Assembly: GCF_031599675.1 (NCBI RefSeq)
Contig: NZ_CP134223.1
Span: 1,178,001-1,242,000, forward strand
From: Paenibacillus pedocola
Lineage (GTDB): Bacteria; Bacillota; Bacilli; Paenibacillales; Paenibacillaceae
DNA: 64,000 nt
Direction: 5' to 3'
The notes under the pieces are model-generated. The model was not told the origin of the DNA, ran no database searches, and saw nothing but the letters and a program-made list of their open reading frames with translations. Positions 18,002 through 26,200 of the stretch are shown in pieces (the first letter of the stretch is position 1; the number at the start of each line of letters is the position of its first letter). A program made the position numbers and the translations under genes.

Positions 18002-18991
18002 CTATCCCCGCAAAATGGCTTCGATCTGTTCCAGCTCTTCTGCGCTCAGTTCAGGGGCGTTCAAGGAGGCTACGGCATCCTCGATCTGGCTTACCTTGCT
18101 GGCACCGATCAGTGCCGAGGTAACCTTGCCGCCGCGCAGCACCCAGGATAGGGCGAGCTGTGACATTTTTTGGCCGCGGGCTGCTGCGATGTCGTTCAAC
18201 TTACGCACCTTGCCGATGACTTCTTCGGTAATCTCACGTTCGGAGAGGAATACACTTGGTCCGGCTGCACGGGAATCGGGAGCGATTCCGTTCAGGTAGC
18301 GGTCGGTGAGAATGCCTTTTTGCAGCGGCGAGAAGGCGATGGTGCCGATGCCTTCCTCAGCAAGCACATCCTGCAGGCCATCTTCGATCCAGCGTGACAT
18401 CATGGAATAGTTCGGCTGATGAATCAGGCAAGGCGTGCCCAGACGGCGGAGAATCTGCGCCGCTTCGCGTGCTTCGGCCGGTCTGTAATTGGAGATACCA
18501 ACGTACAGCGCTTTACCTTGACGCACGATCAGATCCAGCGCAGCCATCGTTTCCTCCAGCGGTGTGTTCGGATCCGGACGGTGATGGTAGAAAATATCTA
18601 CATAATCCAGGCCCAGCCGCTTCAGGCTCTGATCGAGACTGGAAACCAGATTCTTCTTGGAACCCCATTCTCCATACGGACCGGGCCACATGTAATAGCC
18701 GGCTTTGCTGGAGATGATCATCTCATCACGGTAGGCGGAGAAGTCCTGACGGAGGATCCGGCCGAAGTTTTCTTCTGCAGAGCCTGGAGGCGGCCCGTAA
18801 TTGTTGGCGAGGTCAAAATGGGTGATGCCCAGATCAAATGCCCGGCGCACCATAGCGCGGCCGTTCTCGAACAGGTCATTGCCCCCAAAATTATGCCACA
18901 GGCCCAGGGAAATAGCCGGCAGCAGCAGGCCGCTACGGCCGGTACGGTTGTATTTCATATTGTCATAGCGTTCAGGACTGGCGATATACAT
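18002..18991 (-). CDS. Aldo/keto reductase, YghZ/glyceraldehyde-3-phosphate reductase type
   Basis: A 329-residue aldo/keto reductase close to the YghZ (Gpr) subgroup: an N-terminal SPERYDNMKYNRTGRSGL, HFDLANNYGPPPGSAEENFG with the catalytic Asp and Tyr, IISSKAGYYMWPGPYG with Lys, and IFYHHRPDPNTPLEETM with His. YghZ reduces L-glyceraldehyde 3-phosphate and methylglyoxal, so detoxification is likely. AGGAGG precedes ATG 18991, and this SD forms the end of an interspersed repeat (see the next entry). It lies upstream of the other reductase on the minus strand, 150 bp apart. Confidence 0.9.
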   Translation of the reverse strand: MYIASPERYDNMKYNRTGRSGLLLPAISLGLWHNFGGNDLFENGRAMVRRAFDLGITHFDLANNYGPPPGSAEENFGRILRQDFSAYRDEMIISSKAGYYMWPGPYGEWGSKKNLVSSLDQSLKRLGLDYVDIFYHHRPDPNTPLEETMAALDLIVRQGKALYVGISNYRPAEAREAAQILRRLGTPCLIHQPNYSMMSRWIEDGLQDVLAEEGIGTIAFSPLQKGILTDRYLNGIAPDSRAAGPSVFLSEREITEEVIGKVRKLNDIAAARGQKMSQLALSWVLRGGKVTSALIGASKVSQIEDAVASLNAPELSAEELEQIEAILRG

Positions 18992-19005
18992 GTTTAATCC
19001 TCCTA

Positions 19006-19200
19006 AAAGTTTATTAGCATCTGCTTCGTTGACCTAACTTCGTAAACTCTCATCGTAAGCATACACTTAGTTTTGTTTAGCGTTACTTCATCGAATCGAC
19101 TTCGGACAAAACTCACTTCGGAAGCATAAGCTAAGTTTATTAGCATCTGCTTCGTTGATTAACTTCGTAAACCGGCTTCGGAAGCGTTTACGTTTTTTTA
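19006..19200 (-). repeat. Leader repeat array upstream of the YghZ-like gene
   Basis: Read on the minus strand there are two copies of AGCAGATGCTAATAAACTT, each preceded by TTTACGAAGTTA and a short ATCAACGA/GTCAACGA-like segment, separated by a diverged unit with GCTTCCGAAG and GAGTTTTG. The proximal copy runs straight into the SD AGGAGG of the gene at 18991. The same family occurs at 44197-44360. Confidence 0.7.
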
Positions 19201-19263
19201 GCCCCGGTCATGCTCTATTGTAGCGAAATCCCGGGGCCGGGCGTATGTCAGCAAGGAAGATCT

Positions 19264-20112
19264 TTATAGAACAATGTCCGTATTCTCATGGCGGATGCGA
19301 TACTCTTTGGGAGAGCAGCCCTTGACCTTCTTGAACATCCTCGAGAAGAGCAGCGGATCCTGGTAGCCGACAGAGCGGGAGATTTCTCCGATGGTACAGA
19401 CCGTTTCGGCGAGCAGCTCGCAGGCCTTGGCGATCCGGAAATTCAGCAGATACTGCTGCGGCGGCAGGCCGACCGTCCGCTTAAACAGGGCGGACAGGTA
19501 TTTACGGTCCAGCTTCAGGGAAGCGGACATCATCTCTACCGTGATATTTTCACAGTAATGGGCATGCAGGAAATGGAGGCACTCCTCGACATAGAGGCTT
19601 TTTTGACGCGGGAGCCTGAAGCTGTCCTTCACCGCCGGAACGGTACGGAGCAATATAGCGAAGAACTCATACATAATCGCTTTGAGCGGCAGATCCAGGC
19701 CCTCTGCCTGATCCGCCGCCTCGGTCAGCCGGTCGTAGAGTGCAGGCATGAGCTGCTGATCCATCGGGAAGACAGGGTTTTCCGGCGAGAGAGAGGTTTT
19801 GGACAGTAAGGATTCAATTTCTTCTCCGGTAAAAGCAATCCAGGAGTAGGTCCAGGGCTCCGTGCTGTCCGCTGCGTAATGGGTCACGATATGCGGATAG
19901 GTCAGAAAGGCCTGGCCGGCCTTCAGAGTATGTGTCGCTTCCCCCACGGAAACCTTGCCCGTACCTGCGTGAATGAAATGAATTTTGTATAAGTCGCGGA
20001 CGCCTGGACCGACAGAATGACCGGGAGCACACTGCTCGGAGCCCCAGTAATGCAAATGCAGATCGGGGCTGCTGCGGAACGGACGCTGCGGATTGTATTT
20101 AAATATGGCCAT
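19264..20112 (-). CDS. AraC family transcriptional regulator
   Basis: A 282-residue regulator. The N-terminal cupin-like ligand domain (FIHAGTGKVSVGEATHTLKAGQAFLTYP) is followed by a C-terminal double HTH, ending SRSVGYQDPLLFSRMFKKVKGCSPKEYR, the classic AraC signature. It probably senses a sugar or glycoside. No sugar-utilisation gene is adjacent; its target may be the aldo/keto reductases downstream or a distant locus. The start ATG 20112 follows AAAGAGG. Confidence 0.88.
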   Translation of the reverse strand: MAIFKYNPQRPFRSSPDLHLHYWGSEQCAPGHSVGPGVRDLYKIHFIHAGTGKVSVGEATHTLKAGQAFLTYPHIVTHYAADSTEPWTYSWIAFTGEEIESLLSKTSLSPENPVFPMDQQLMPALYDRLTEAADQAEGLDLPLKAIMYEFFAILLRTVPAVKDSFRLPRQKSLYVEECLHFLHAHYCENITVEMMSASLKLDRKYLSALFKRTVGLPPQQYLLNFRIAKACELLAETVCTIGEISRSVGYQDPLLFSRMFKKVKGCSPKEYRIRHENTDIVL

Positions 20113-20203
20113 GCTTCAGCCTCTTTCCTGTATAAGGTTGTCCTGGACAAGTATGCGGATATATAGCCATTATACAATAGTTTCGCAGCGTCGGAGAAAC
20201 CGC

Positions 20204-20243
20204 AAAAAGTCCCAGCACCCCTTTAGATTCAGGGCGGGGACTT
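20204..20243 (-). terminator. Terminator of the ferredoxin-like gene
   Basis: On the minus strand, AAGTCCC pairs with GGGACTT, with an inner GC-rich helix, followed by TTTTT. It lies 30 bp after the stop codon at 20273. Confidence 0.7.
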
Positions 20244-20272
20244 CTGCTTGAGGTGCTGAGGACGCGGTAGGG

Positions 20273-20584
20273 CTAAGCTTCCATTTTCAGCATAACCAGT
20301 TCCTCTACCGGCTCTCCGTTTACCAGATGCTCCCCGACGATACGGGGCACATCTTCTGTCGTAACATTGTAATACCAGATGCCGTCGGGATACACGATCA
20401 CAAACGGGCCGTTTCCGCATAGCCCGAGACAGCTCGTTTTGTTGATTTTAACGGTTTTGTTGATGCCCTGCTCCACCAGCTGTTCTTTGAACGCCTGCAT
20501 CACATCTTCGACATCCTGGTTGTTGCAGTGCTCACTGCAGCAGAAAAGCAGATGCTTTTTTAAAACCTTTAAACGCATATTCAT
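20273..20584 (-). CDS. Thioredoxin-like [2Fe-2S] ferredoxin
   Basis: A 103-residue small protein of the (2Fe-2S) ferredoxin/NuoE C-terminal fold. Cysteines in LFCCSEHCN and TSCLGLCGNGP fit the four-cysteine cluster site, followed by FVIVYPDGIWYYNV. Such proteins carry electrons in the cytosol; the partner is unknown. AAGGAGG lies 6 nt before ATG 20584. It is a single-gene unit with its own terminator. Confidence 0.88.
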   Translation of the reverse strand: MNMRLKVLKKHLLFCCSEHCNNQDVEDVMQAFKEQLVEQGINKTVKINKTSCLGLCGNGPFVIVYPDGIWYYNVTTEDVPRIVGEHLVNGEPVEELVMLKMEA

Positions 20585-20920
20585 GGTAAGCCTCCTTCGT
20601 CATGTGAAAATCGTTAACATATCTTACGAGGAGTATAGTCCCTTTTGCTTAAGTTGTATTGAGGGTCTGCGGATTGTTCGTAAAGGCTTAACAAATGGGC
20701 TGAAACCGGGACTTTTATGTAAGAATATCTGACTTCTCAGGATCATGTTTGATGAAAATATGTCTGTTTTTTTCGTTTTTTTGCTCTTTAACTGTTTCAA
20801 AAATATATATAAGGAGTCTGCTTGGAATTAACATACTTCCAGTTTCGCCGGCAGCCGTTTGGTTAAGTAAGAGATGTGAACGAGAGACCCATTAAAAAAA
20901 TGCTATCAGGAGGGAATCGT
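20585..20920. other. 336-bp divergent intergenic region
   Basis: It separates the ferredoxin gene (minus) from the stress protein gene (plus) and must hold both promoters. It is AT-rich around 20760-20815. I could not find a convincing sigma-A or sigma-B promoter and see no repeat or RNA motif. Confidence 0.5.
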
Positions 20921-22099
20921 ATGAATAAGAAAATTGTTGGTGTATTCCATAACGAACATGAGGCTTCACGGGCTATTGAAGATCTGAAAAGCCGGGGATT
21001 TCTTACAGAAGATATCTCCGTAATAGCAAGGGATAAACGGGATGTAGACGCGATCAGCGACGAAACAGGAACTAAAGCACCGGAAGGCATGGCCTCGGGT
21101 GCGGCAACCGGCGGACTGCTCGGCGGGGTAACCGGACTGCTGGCAGGAATTGGGGCCCTGGCGATACCGGGGATCGGCCCGATCATTGCCGCAGGCCCGA
21201 TTGCAGCGACCTTAGCAGGCGCAGCCGTTGGAGCCGGCACCGGGGGATTAGTCGGCGGGCTGATCGGACTTGGTATTCCGGAAGATGAAGCTGAGAGCTA
21301 TGATAACTATGTAGACGAAGGACGGATTCTGGTTATGGTGGATGCGGACAGCTCCCGTTCAAATGACGTGTATGCCGTGTTCCGTAACCATAATTCAGCC
21401 AATGCCGACCGGTATTTGGACAACAATGTAACGACTGAAACGGCAGAAGAGAATGCCCGCGGTTCTGTAACAGACACCGTGGATGCTGCCTTTAACGGAT
21501 CGGGGCTCGAAGGACGGAATGATACCGGACTCGATACGATGAATTCAGCATCTGTGCATGATCTTCCTGAAACAAGAGCTATGGATGATGTGAACCGTCC
21601 GGGGATGACAGGAGATGTGTACTCCGGCACACGTGATGGAATCGGGGAGCGGGACAACACACGTTCAAGTGAGTATGACCGTCAGGATGAGGAAGCCCGC
21701 AGGCTGCGCCTGCGTGAGGAACAGCTGGACGTGTCCAAAAACAAGGTGCAGACCGGTGAGGTTAATGTCCGCAAGGAGATCATTGAGGAGCAGAAGACGA
21801 TCAATGTTCCGGTTTCCCATGAGGAAATTGTGATTGAGCGCCATTCGGTCAATCATGACTCCAGTTCAACGCCAATTGGAGCTGATGAGACGATCCGCAT
21901 TCCTGTAAGCGAGGAACAGGTGGACGTCCGCAAGAATACGGTAGTTACCGGTGAAGTAGACATTCATAAACGTGAAATTCAGGGTACCGAGCAGGTGAAG
22001 GATACCGTGAAACGCGAGGAAGCCCGCATAGACAAGACGGGTAATGTGAAGGTCAACAGCAGTGACGAACTGCAGAGAGACCACAGCCGCACCCGTTAA
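20921..22099 (+). CDS. General stress protein with YflT-like and YsnF (DUF2382) domains
   Basis: A 392-residue protein. Residues 1-45 (KIVGVFHNEHEASRAIEDL) match the YflT heat-induced domain. A glycine/alanine zipper segment (about 60-120) may insert into a membrane. A polar linker (about 150-250) follows, then two YsnF/AvaK-type repeats (REEQLDVSKNKVQTGEV and SEEQVDVRKNTVVTGEV). These proteins are stress-induced in Bacilli; their molecular function is unknown. AGGAGG precedes ATG 20921; the in-frame upstream start has no SD. A strong terminator follows. Confidence 0.85.
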   Translation: MNKKIVGVFHNEHEASRAIEDLKSRGFLTEDISVIARDKRDVDAISDETGTKAPEGMASGAATGGLLGGVTGLLAGIGALAIPGIGPIIAAGPIAATLAGAAVGAGTGGLVGGLIGLGIPEDEAESYDNYVDEGRILVMVDADSSRSNDVYAVFRNHNSANADRYLDNNVTTETAEENARGSVTDTVDAAFNGSGLEGRNDTGLDTMNSASVHDLPETRAMDDVNRPGMTGDVYSGTRDGIGERDNTRSSEYDRQDEEARRLRLREEQLDVSKNKVQTGEVNVRKEIIEEQKTINVPVSHEEIVIERHSVNHDSSSTPIGADETIRIPVSEEQVDVRKNTVVTGEVDIHKREIQGTEQVKDTVKREEARIDKTGNVKVNSSDELQRDHSRTR

Positions 22100-22139
22100 G
22101 CGGGTGAGCAGCTGCTGAGTCCTTAAGCTAACATCACTA

Positions 22140-22185
22140 AAAAGGGTTTCTCCCGGGTCCGGCAGGACTTGGGAGAAACCCTTTT
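22140..22185 (+). terminator. Terminator of the stress protein gene
   Basis: The arms AAAAGGGTTTCTCCC and GGGAGAAACCCTTTT form a near-perfect 15-bp stem. It lies between convergent genes and can work both ways. Confidence 0.85.
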
Positions 22186-22218
22186 ATTGTGGAATTAATG
22201 CCGTTGCCAACCGTCAGC

Positions 22219-23214
22219 TTACATGAAGGCTACGTTCTGCCGCTCAGACATGCCCTGCGGAATATCCTTGCCGGGCAGGAAATGAATGCTGCGGATATAG
22301 CGGATCGTCCGGCTCTGCGCCCGCATAATGACGGAATGCGTCTCGGCGCGTTCCTTCCCGATGAAGCGGACGCCGCTGAGGAACTCACCGGAGGTGACGC
22401 CGGTGGCGGCGAAGATCACGTCGCCCGTGCCGACCATATCCTCCATCGACAGCACGCGGGTCGGGTTGTCGATACCCATCAGCAGGCAGCGCTGCATCTC
22501 AAACGGCCCCTCCGGCAGCAGTCTTCCCTGCAGTTCTCCGCCCAGGCATTTCAGTGCAGCGGCGGCCAGTACACCTTCAGGCGCTCCGCCGGAGCCCATG
22601 TACAGATCGACATCGCTGTCCGGCAGTGCCGCCGCGATGGCTCCGGCTACGTCGCCGTGGCCGAGCAGCTTAATGCGTACTCCCATCCCGCGCAGGGTGC
22701 GGATCAGCCCTTCATGCCGCTTGCGGTCGAGTACCATAACCGTCAGCTCGGAGAGTGCTTTGCCGGTGATCATGCTTGCTTTGCGCAGCGTAACCTCGGC
22801 AGGATCCTCCAGGCTTAGCCTGCCGGCAAGCTCGGGTCCGCAGGCCAGCTTCTCCATATAGATGTCGGGAGCATGCAGCAGACTGCCGCGGTCGGCAATG
22901 GCAATGACCGACTGGGCATTATGCAGCCCGCAGGCTACCACCTCTGTGCCTTCCAGCGGATCAACCGCCACGTCAACCAAAGGACCATTCTTGTTCCCGA
23001 CCTGTTCCCCGATATAGAGCATCGGCGCCTCGTCCATTTCGCCTTCGCCGATCACGACGGTTCCGTCAATGGAGACGGAATCAAACATGGAACGTATAGC
23101 GGTTGTAGCGGCATCATCCGCCGCATTCTTGTCACCCCGGCCAATCCAGCGGGCTGAGGATAATGCGCCCAGTTCAGTTACCCGTACAATCTCCAGTGCC
23201 AATTCGCGTTCCAT
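22219..23214 (-). CDS. glpX: Class II fructose-1,6-bisphosphatase
   Basis: A 331-residue GlpX-type phosphatase that hydrolyses fructose 1,6-bisphosphate in gluconeogenesis. The metal/substrate motifs IGEGEMDEAPML and VDVAVDPLEGTEV are intact, as are KRHEGLIRTLR and the GSGGAPEGVLAAAA loop. GGAGGG precedes ATG 23214. It lies downstream of yqfL and ccpN on the same strand, so this gluconeogenic enzyme is grouped with the two regulators of the same pathway. Confidence 0.95.
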   Translation of the reverse strand: MERELALEIVRVTELGALSSARWIGRGDKNAADDAATTAIRSMFDSVSIDGTVVIGEGEMDEAPMLYIGEQVGNKNGPLVDVAVDPLEGTEVVACGLHNAQSVIAIADRGSLLHAPDIYMEKLACGPELAGRLSLEDPAEVTLRKASMITGKALSELTVMVLDRKRHEGLIRTLRGMGVRIKLLGHGDVAGAIAAALPDSDVDLYMGSGGAPEGVLAAAALKCLGGELQGRLLPEGPFEMQRCLLMGIDNPTRVLSMEDMVGTGDVIFAATGVTSGEFLSGVRFIGKERAETHSVIMRAQSRTIRYIRSIHFLPGKDIPQGMSERQNVAFM

Positions 23215-23279
23215 ATATTTTTCCCTCCAATGTAAGTTTGGTGTGCAAGACCTTTATGCCGCTGCTTCCGGGCTAGAGA

Positions 23280-24080
23280 TTAGAGATAGCCCATAATAAT
23301 GCCGGCGGTTTCCTCAATCGCTTTGTCAGTAATATCAATAACCGGGCAGCCGAGCTTCGCGAACAGTACCGCAGCATGCTCCATTTCCTCGGTAATCCGT
23401 TCGAGGCTGGCATATTGGGAGCCTGCCGGCAGGCCCAGCACCTTCAGGCGCTCCGAGCGGATCTTGAGCATATATTCGGGCTTCATCGTCAGACCGATGA
23501 TCCGGCTTGGCGGCAGGCTCAGAAGCTGCTGCGGCGGAGCGATCTCCGGTACGACCGGGTAATTGACGACCTTCTTACCCCGGTGGGCGAGGAAGATGCT
23601 AAGCGGGGTCTTCGAAGTGCGGGACATGCCCAGCAGCACAATGTCGGCCTTCAGCATAGCATTCAGATCACGGCCGTCATCGCAGGCGACGGTGAATTCA
23701 ATCGCTTCGATCCGCCGGAAGTAATCTTCGTCCAGCTGGTGCAGCAGTCCGGGCCGGGCCTGGGGCGCATCGTCGAACGTGTCGATGAAGGCCTGCATCA
23801 TTGGACCCATGATATCCACGATCCGCAGATCAAGGCGTACGGCCTCCTCACGGATCATCTCCCTAAGTTCCGGCTGTACCAGTGTATAAGCGACAAAACC
23901 CTGCAGCTGCGCCGTTTCTTCCATCAGCTTCCGCAGCTCCTCTTCATGCCTTACGTTGCCGTATCTCCTGATTGTGACACGCTGATTCTGGAATTGGTGG
24001 ATGACGGCCTGCACAACCGCCTCTGCCGTATCACCTATCGAATCTGAGCATATCGTGATGTAGTGTGAAGATTGCTCCAT
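23280..24080 (-). CDS. yqfL: Pyruvate, phosphate dikinase regulatory-type protein (kinase/pyrophosphorylase), YqfL
   Basis: A 266-residue DUF299/PSRP family protein: the N-terminal ICSDSIGDTAEAVVQAV and the P-loop-like GMSRTSKTPLSIFLAHRG, followed by KVVNYP. Family enzymes use ADP and Pi to phosphorylate and dephosphorylate PPDK or PEP synthase. In B. subtilis, YqfL acts with CcpN as a positive modulator of gluconeogenic gene expression. The gene order ccpN-yqfL matches that pair, 18 bp apart. Confidence 0.92.
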   Translation of the reverse strand: MEQSSHYITICSDSIGDTAEAVVQAVIHQFQNQRVTIRRYGNVRHEEELRKLMEETAQLQGFVAYTLVQPELREMIREEAVRLDLRIVDIMGPMMQAFIDTFDDAPQARPGLLHQLDEDYFRRIEAIEFTVACDDGRDLNAMLKADIVLLGMSRTSKTPLSIFLAHRGKKVVNYPVVPEIAPPQQLLSLPPSRIIGLTMKPEYMLKIRSERLKVLGLPAGSQYASLERITEEMEHAAVLFAKLGCPVIDITDKAIEETAGIIMGYL

Positions 24081-24098
24081 GCGCTTCCATTCCTCCCG

Positions 24099-24821
24099 TT
24101 ATCCTTTGGCTTCGAGATCGAGGAGAAGCTTAACGATGGAAGTTTTGGTCAGCCGGCCCACCACATCGAGCCTTGGGACGGTTTCTTCCGCGCCGCCGGG
24201 CACGACCACCGGCAAACTGTCTACCTCGTGAAAAATCATTTTATGCGCGGCATCGAGCACCGTGTCCTCGGGAGATACCGTTACTACCTTGGTCTGGCGG
24301 GTCATGACCATGCTGACCGGCATGGATACCGCACCCGGATTGCCGAGTGTTACCTTCAGAAAATCCTTGCGCGAGGCGACTCCGGCCAGCTTGCCGTCCC
24401 CGTCGCAGATAATCAGCGTGCCTACATCCTGCAGAAACAGGGTAACAACGGCATCTTGGATCGTGGTCGTTTCGCGGATCACCACCGGGATGCTCTGGAT
24501 ATCCTTGACCTTGGTTTCCTTCAGCAGATAGCTGCTGCCGAGCCGGCTTACCGACCTTTGGCCGGGGAAATAGCCGACCTTCGGCTTGGCATCAATGTAT
24601 TCCAGCATCACCAGAATGGACAAGTCATTGCGGATGGTCGGCCGGCTGAGATTGAGGCTTTCCGCGATTTGCTCGCCGGAGATCGGCGCGCGTTTCTTCA
24701 CAATATCAATAATTTGCAGTTGACGGGATGTCAGTTCGATTGCAGGTTCCCTCCATTGTCCGGATATAATCAGGCGCTCCTCTAAGGAAAAGGAGTACCG
24801 GTGGCCGATTCCCCCTTTCAT
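24099..24821 (-). CDS. ccpN: CcpN-type gluconeogenesis repressor (HTH plus two CBS domains)
   Basis: An HTH domain (IELTSRQLQIIDIVKKRAPI, GEQIAESLNLSRPTIRND) is followed by two CBS domains that bind nucleotides. CcpN of B. subtilis represses gapB and pckA when glucose is present. The start is uncertain. ATG 24821 has no SD and adds 27 unfamiliar residues. The family's conserved N-terminus begins at codon ATC 24740, and GGAGGG lies 8 nt upstream of it, but no ATG/GTG/TTG exists there. A CTG and an ATT just after AGAGGAG (24770 region) are other options. The listed coordinate is the most distal ATG. Confidence 0.85.
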   Translation of the reverse strand: MKGGIGHRYSFSLEERLIISGQWREPAIELTSRQLQIIDIVKKRAPISGEQIAESLNLSRPTIRNDLSILVMLEYIDAKPKVGYFPGQRSVSRLGSSYLLKETKVKDIQSIPVVIRETTTIQDAVVTLFLQDVGTLIICDGDGKLAGVASRKDFLKVTLGNPGAVSMPVSMVMTRQTKVVTVSPEDTVLDAAHKMIFHEVDSLPVVVPGGAEETVPRLDVVGRLTKTSIVKLLLDLEAKG

Positions 24822-24862
24822 TCAGACGTCTTATTGGCAATAATAACCGCTAACTTGAGTAT

Positions 24863-24891
24863 ATAATACGCAATTATGATCATTAATGCAA
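24863..24891 (-). promoter_or_regulatory. Sigma-A promoter of ccpN
   Basis: Minus strand: TTGCAT (24891-24886), a 17-bp spacer and TATTAT (24868-24863). The predicted transcript starts near 24856, about 35 nt before ATG 24821 or 116 nt before ATC 24740. Confidence 0.6.
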
Positions 24892-24934
24892 TATATAGTA
24901 CGTCATAAATAAATTTAGTAGGGTTTAATCGAGA

Positions 24935-24976
24935 AGAAACGGCTTTGCCGTCCTTTTAGGGACGGTATCCGTTTCT
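24935..24976. other. Two-tier hairpin upstream of the ccpN promoter
   Basis: The outer stem AGAAACGG/CCGTTTCT and inner stem CCGTCC/GGACGG enclose a TTTTAG loop. It has no T run and lies between the terminator of the EamA gene and the ccpN promoter. Function unknown. Confidence 0.5.
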
Positions 24977-25032
24977 GCGAGAAAGAGAAGGATAGTTTAG
25001 AGTGTGAAAACCTATACATTCTTATCTTTCAA

Positions 25033-25058
25033 AAAAAGCCAGCGAGATCACTGGCTTT
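25033..25058 (-). terminator. Terminator of the EamA transporter gene
   Basis: Minus strand: AAAGCCAG and its complement CTGGCTTT around an 8-nt loop, followed by a run of T (25031-25037 on the plus strand is A7). Confidence 0.8.
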
Positions 25059-25090
25059 ACTCTTTATTGATTTATTTCTGTGCAGCACCA

Positions 25091-26023
25091 TCAAGCGGCG
25101 TCTTTCGGCAGAACGGGCGGTGAAGACGTTTTTTTGAATAATAACTGTTTCAACGCGCCTGCATTGACCAGCACCGTTCCGGCGATGATGGTGAACACAC
25201 CAAGCAGGGTAATCCAGGTGACGGCCTCGTCATAGAACAGGAAGCCGACCCCGACAGCAATCGGCGGCGAAATATACAGCCAGGTGGACGGGAACACGGG
25301 ATTGGTCCTTGCGACCAGCCAGTAGAACAGGGTATGTCCGACCATGGAGCCGATGACGGTGAGATAGAGCAGCGATCCGGCGGTTTTGAAGGAGAGCAGA
25401 ACTTCGGGATGCACATTTTCGGTGGTCAGAGAGAGGATGAACAACAGCGCTCCCCCGTACATCATTTGCGCGGCGTTCAGTGCAACCGGCGAGACCCCGG
25501 AGAAGGCCGTGGTCACTTTTTTGGAATAAATCGCCCCCGCTGCGTAGCAGCATTCCCCGATCAGTACGACAACACAGCCGATAAGCCACAGGGGAGAGAT
25601 ATCGACCACCAGGCTTGGGAGCACGAGCAGCAGGACGCCGGTGAAGCCGATGATGCAGCCGTACATAGAGTACGAGGGAGCTTTTTGCCGGAGAAAAGCG
25701 GTCTGCATCAGCAGGATCATCATCGGTCCGGTAGCCGACAGCACCGCAGCAAGCCCCGAGGATACATATTGCTCAGCCCAGTACAGTGCGGAGAAGGTGC
25801 CAAAGGTCAGTGCGGCTCCGGTGATCATCATTTCTTTGCGGAGCAGCAGGGAGAAGCTTGCTTTGCCTTTGACGGCCATCCAGAGAAACAGAACAGCTCC
25901 TGCGAGGAAGAAACGCAGCCCTGCGGAGAAAAAAGGCGGTGCCCCGGCATCTACCCCGATTTTGATCGCGAGAAAAGTAGTACCGAAAATCAGACAGACA
26001 AGCGTATAAGCGAGCATAATCAT
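25091..26023 (-). CDS. EamA/DMT family transporter
   Basis: A 310-residue inner-membrane protein with about ten hydrophobic helices in two EamA repeats: the first starts TLVCLIFGTTFLAIKIG, the second around WLIGCVVVLIGECCYAAGAIYSK. Members export amino acids or other small metabolites. It is divergent from a MocR regulator 177 bp away, a common pairing in which the regulator controls the exporter. AAGGGGA precedes ATG 26023. Substrate unknown. Confidence 0.85.
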   Translation of the reverse strand: MIMLAYTLVCLIFGTTFLAIKIGVDAGAPPFFSAGLRFFLAGAVLFLWMAVKGKASFSLLLRKEMMITGAALTFGTFSALYWAEQYVSSGLAAVLSATGPMMILLMQTAFLRQKAPSYSMYGCIIGFTGVLLLVLPSLVVDISPLWLIGCVVVLIGECCYAAGAIYSKKVTTAFSGVSPVALNAAQMMYGGALLFILSLTTENVHPEVLLSFKTAGSLLYLTVIGSMVGHTLFYWLVARTNPVFPSTWLYISPPIAVGVGFLFYDEAVTWITLLGVFTIIAGTVLVNAGALKQLLFKKTSSPPVLPKDAA

Positions 26024-26200
26024 GTGTAATTCCCCTTTGTTAAGTTGATATGGCAGTCCGGTGAAGCGTTTGATTCATCATAAACGGCCAGGCACAGAAC
26101 AGTTGATAAGTAACAGAACAGATGCAGGCCGGAATGCTGTACAATAGGGGAAATAAAACTACGGCGCCCTGACGGAAATCGTAGAGAGGAGTGGAAACTA

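Noticed and set aside
20585..20920. Sigma-B promoter for the YsnF-type stress gene
   Set aside because: No GTTTAA plus GGGWAW pair with proper spacing was found; GCTTAA/GGGACT is too weak.
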